A stretch of 6,763 nt of DNA from Saprospiraceae bacterium. Its GTDB lineage: Bacteria > Bacteroidota > Bacteroidia > Chitinophagales > Saprospiraceae. The translations under genes were made by a program, and so were the position numbers. Positions within the stretch are counted from its first letter, which is position 1; each line of letters opens with the position of its first letter. This document shows, piece after piece, positions 5,572-6,763 of this stretch. Where the stretch lies: assembly GCA_020630895.1 (NCBI GenBank), contig JAHDII010000184.1:1-6763 (forward strand). Reading direction: 5' to 3'. The notes beneath the pieces are model-generated. The model ran no database searches. It saw only the letters and a list, made by a program, of their open reading frames with translations, and was not told the origin of the DNA.

Positions 5572-6763
5572 TGTTTTTTCTTTTTTGTAAGAGCCAATAA
5601 TTTGCAGCAAAAAATCCAATACCTGCAGTTATAAATAAAATTCCTCTAAAAACAAAACTTAAATCGAAATCGAAAAAGCGACAGGTTATTAGGGCTGTTA
5701 ATGTAAGTAGCCCAACATTTAAAATGCCTAGATGATTTTTTTGTGCTCCTTCTCTAATAGTTAGAATTCCGACAACAATAACAGCGAGATTAATCAAAAG
5801 TACTGAAAGTGGAGAAAAGAATCCAAGTATAAAAATAAAAATAAAAACAATAAAAATAATCGAAATGGGATTTATTTCTTTTATAGATTTATCTTTTTGT
5901 TGGTAGATTAATAGTGCTAAAGCACTTATAAAAAGAATAGCAGAAATAAGGAATTCGGGCGTTCGTAAAATATCATTAAATGTATGATCAATATAACTAT
6001 ATCGTAACTCTTCCCAGAACCAATCGAAACTTAAACCTAAAAGCAAAGAAATGATACCTAGGAATCCTATTACTTTATATCCGTTATTTATAACTTTCTG
6101 ATCTTTTATAAATTGAGTATTTCCGATTAAATATAATAAACCAAAGAGACTAAAATAAGCCACAAACATTAATTCATAAGTTTGTTCCGCATAAATACCT
6201 AATGTAATGACTAATGATAAAGGAATAAACCAATGATGAAAAATTGTAGAATTATTTTTAGATTTATTTTGACACAAGTAATAATAAAAAGGAATCAAAA
6301 TTAATAAAAGTAAAAAATAGTAGGAATATGCACTAGAACCATAACCTGTTTCACAAGCATATGCTGTTATTCCAACTAAATATAATAGAGATACGAAAGA
6401 TGATCTCATAATATAAACCAAGGGTACACAAAGCAACATCCAAGTCAATAAAAATGAACTTAAATTCCCGTCTATATTATAAATCTGACTAACTAGAGAA
6501 ATACTTGCTCCTACTGCAAAAAATAAAAATGCAGCTGTACTTTCTCTCCAAGCAATACTTTTTGATTTTTTTATCAGTGTAAATGCACAAAGAATTTGTC
6601 CAATAATCAAAGGAAGAAAAGAAAATACAGTTTTTGAAATCCTAGAAAGATTATCCCAGTTATGTCCAATAATTAAAATGATTCCTAATCCAACTAAAGT
6701 AGCACCTAAAACACCAAAAATGATAAATAGACGATTACTAGAATTATTTTCTTTATTTTTTCC
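5564..6763 (-). CDS. DUF2157-type polytopic membrane protein (5' end outside window)
   Basis: The frame is open from the right edge to a TAA at 5566-5564, giving at least 399 residues. A TTG at 6610 is not the start: the 51 codons before it encode family-like sequence, including a first helix (FGVLGATLVGLGIILII) and HNWDNLSRISK, matching the DUF2157 pattern of a helix followed by a conserved NWD. The true start therefore lies beyond 6763. Further on is VSQIYNIDG, another DUF2157 hallmark. I count about 14 hydrophobic segments through to the end, where CRFFDFDLSF and a last helix precede the basic tail QKRKNNA, probably cytoplasmic. The family is of unknown function. The stop overlaps the GDYXXLXY-type gene's start by 8 nt. 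The latter part may correspond to DUF4401-like sequence, which in other genomes is often a separate gene; I cannot settle this by eye. Confidence 0.88.
   Translation of the reverse strand, partial: GKNKENNSSNRLFIIFGVLGATLVGLGIILIIGHNWDNLSRISKTVFSFLPLIIGQILCAFTLIKKSKSIAWRESTAAFLFFAVGASISLVSQIYNIDGNLSSFLLTWMLLCVPLVYIMRSSFVSLLYLVGITAYACETGYGSSAYSYYFLLLLILIPFYYYLCQNKSKNNSTIFHHWFIPLSLVITLGIYAEQTYELMFVAYFSLFGLLYLIGNTQFIKDQKVINNGYKVIGFLGIISLLLGLSFDWFWEELRYSYIDHTFNDILRTPEFLISAILFISALALLIYQQKDKSIKEINPISIIFIVFIFIFILGFFSPLSVLLINLAVIVVGILTIREGAQKNHLGILNVGLLTLTALITCRFFDFDLSFVFRGILFITAGIGFFAANYWLLQKRKNNA

Noticed and set aside
6608..6610. TTG as the start codon of the DUF2157-type gene
   Set aside because: The same frame stays open to the window edge and encodes a family-consistent helix and the HNWDNLS motif upstream, so the gene starts outside the window.

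Overview
The window looks like a chromosomal segment from a member of the Bacteroidota, probably a Flavobacteriales-type bacterium. The DNA is very AT-rich and start codons lack consistent Shine-Dalgarno sequences. HemL has the Bacteroidota-style C-terminal wording (VYLGPSGYEVGF), and the gene content (a gluzincin lipoprotein and DUF2157/GDYXXLXY genes) fits. The assignment rests on pattern recognition of protein sequence, not on a search. I see no mobile element, CRISPR array, tRNA or rRNA.

Layout, left to right. (1) Positions 1-26 may be the first codons of a minus-strand gene running off the left edge; 27-196 is non-coding and holds a long G/C-run inverted repeat. (2) 197-1435 (-) encodes a lipoprotein with a zinc-metallopeptidase HExxH...E signature. 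(3) 1501-2832 (-) is hemL, glutamate-1-semialdehyde aminomutase of tetrapyrrole synthesis, carrying an unusual 10-residue internal tandem duplication. (4) 2833-2994 is a divergent spacer with two nearly identical palindromic TTTATGATCATAAA elements, one 11 nt and the other 12 nt upstream of each flanking start codon. (5) 2995-3987 (+) is a membrane-anchored alpha/beta hydrolase. (6) 3988-4162 is a convergent spacer with two hairpins, the first oriented as a terminator for minus-strand transcripts. (7) 4163-6763 is a minus-strand cluster. In transcription order it holds a DUF2157-type polytopic membrane protein (its N-terminus lies outside the right edge), a GDYXXLXY-type anchored protein overlapping it by 8 nt, a small secreted protein of unknown family, and a four-helix membrane protein gene broken by a frameshift.

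The only obvious functional unit is the DUF2157 + GDYXXLXY pair, a recurrent gene neighbourhood of unknown role; the two downstream small genes may ride on the same transcript. HemL is housekeeping. The peptidase and hydrolase are cell-envelope enzymes of unknown substrate. I did not find a convincing new biological system. The points most worth checking are the HemL duplication, the frameshifted membrane gene and the paired palindromes in the divergent spacer.
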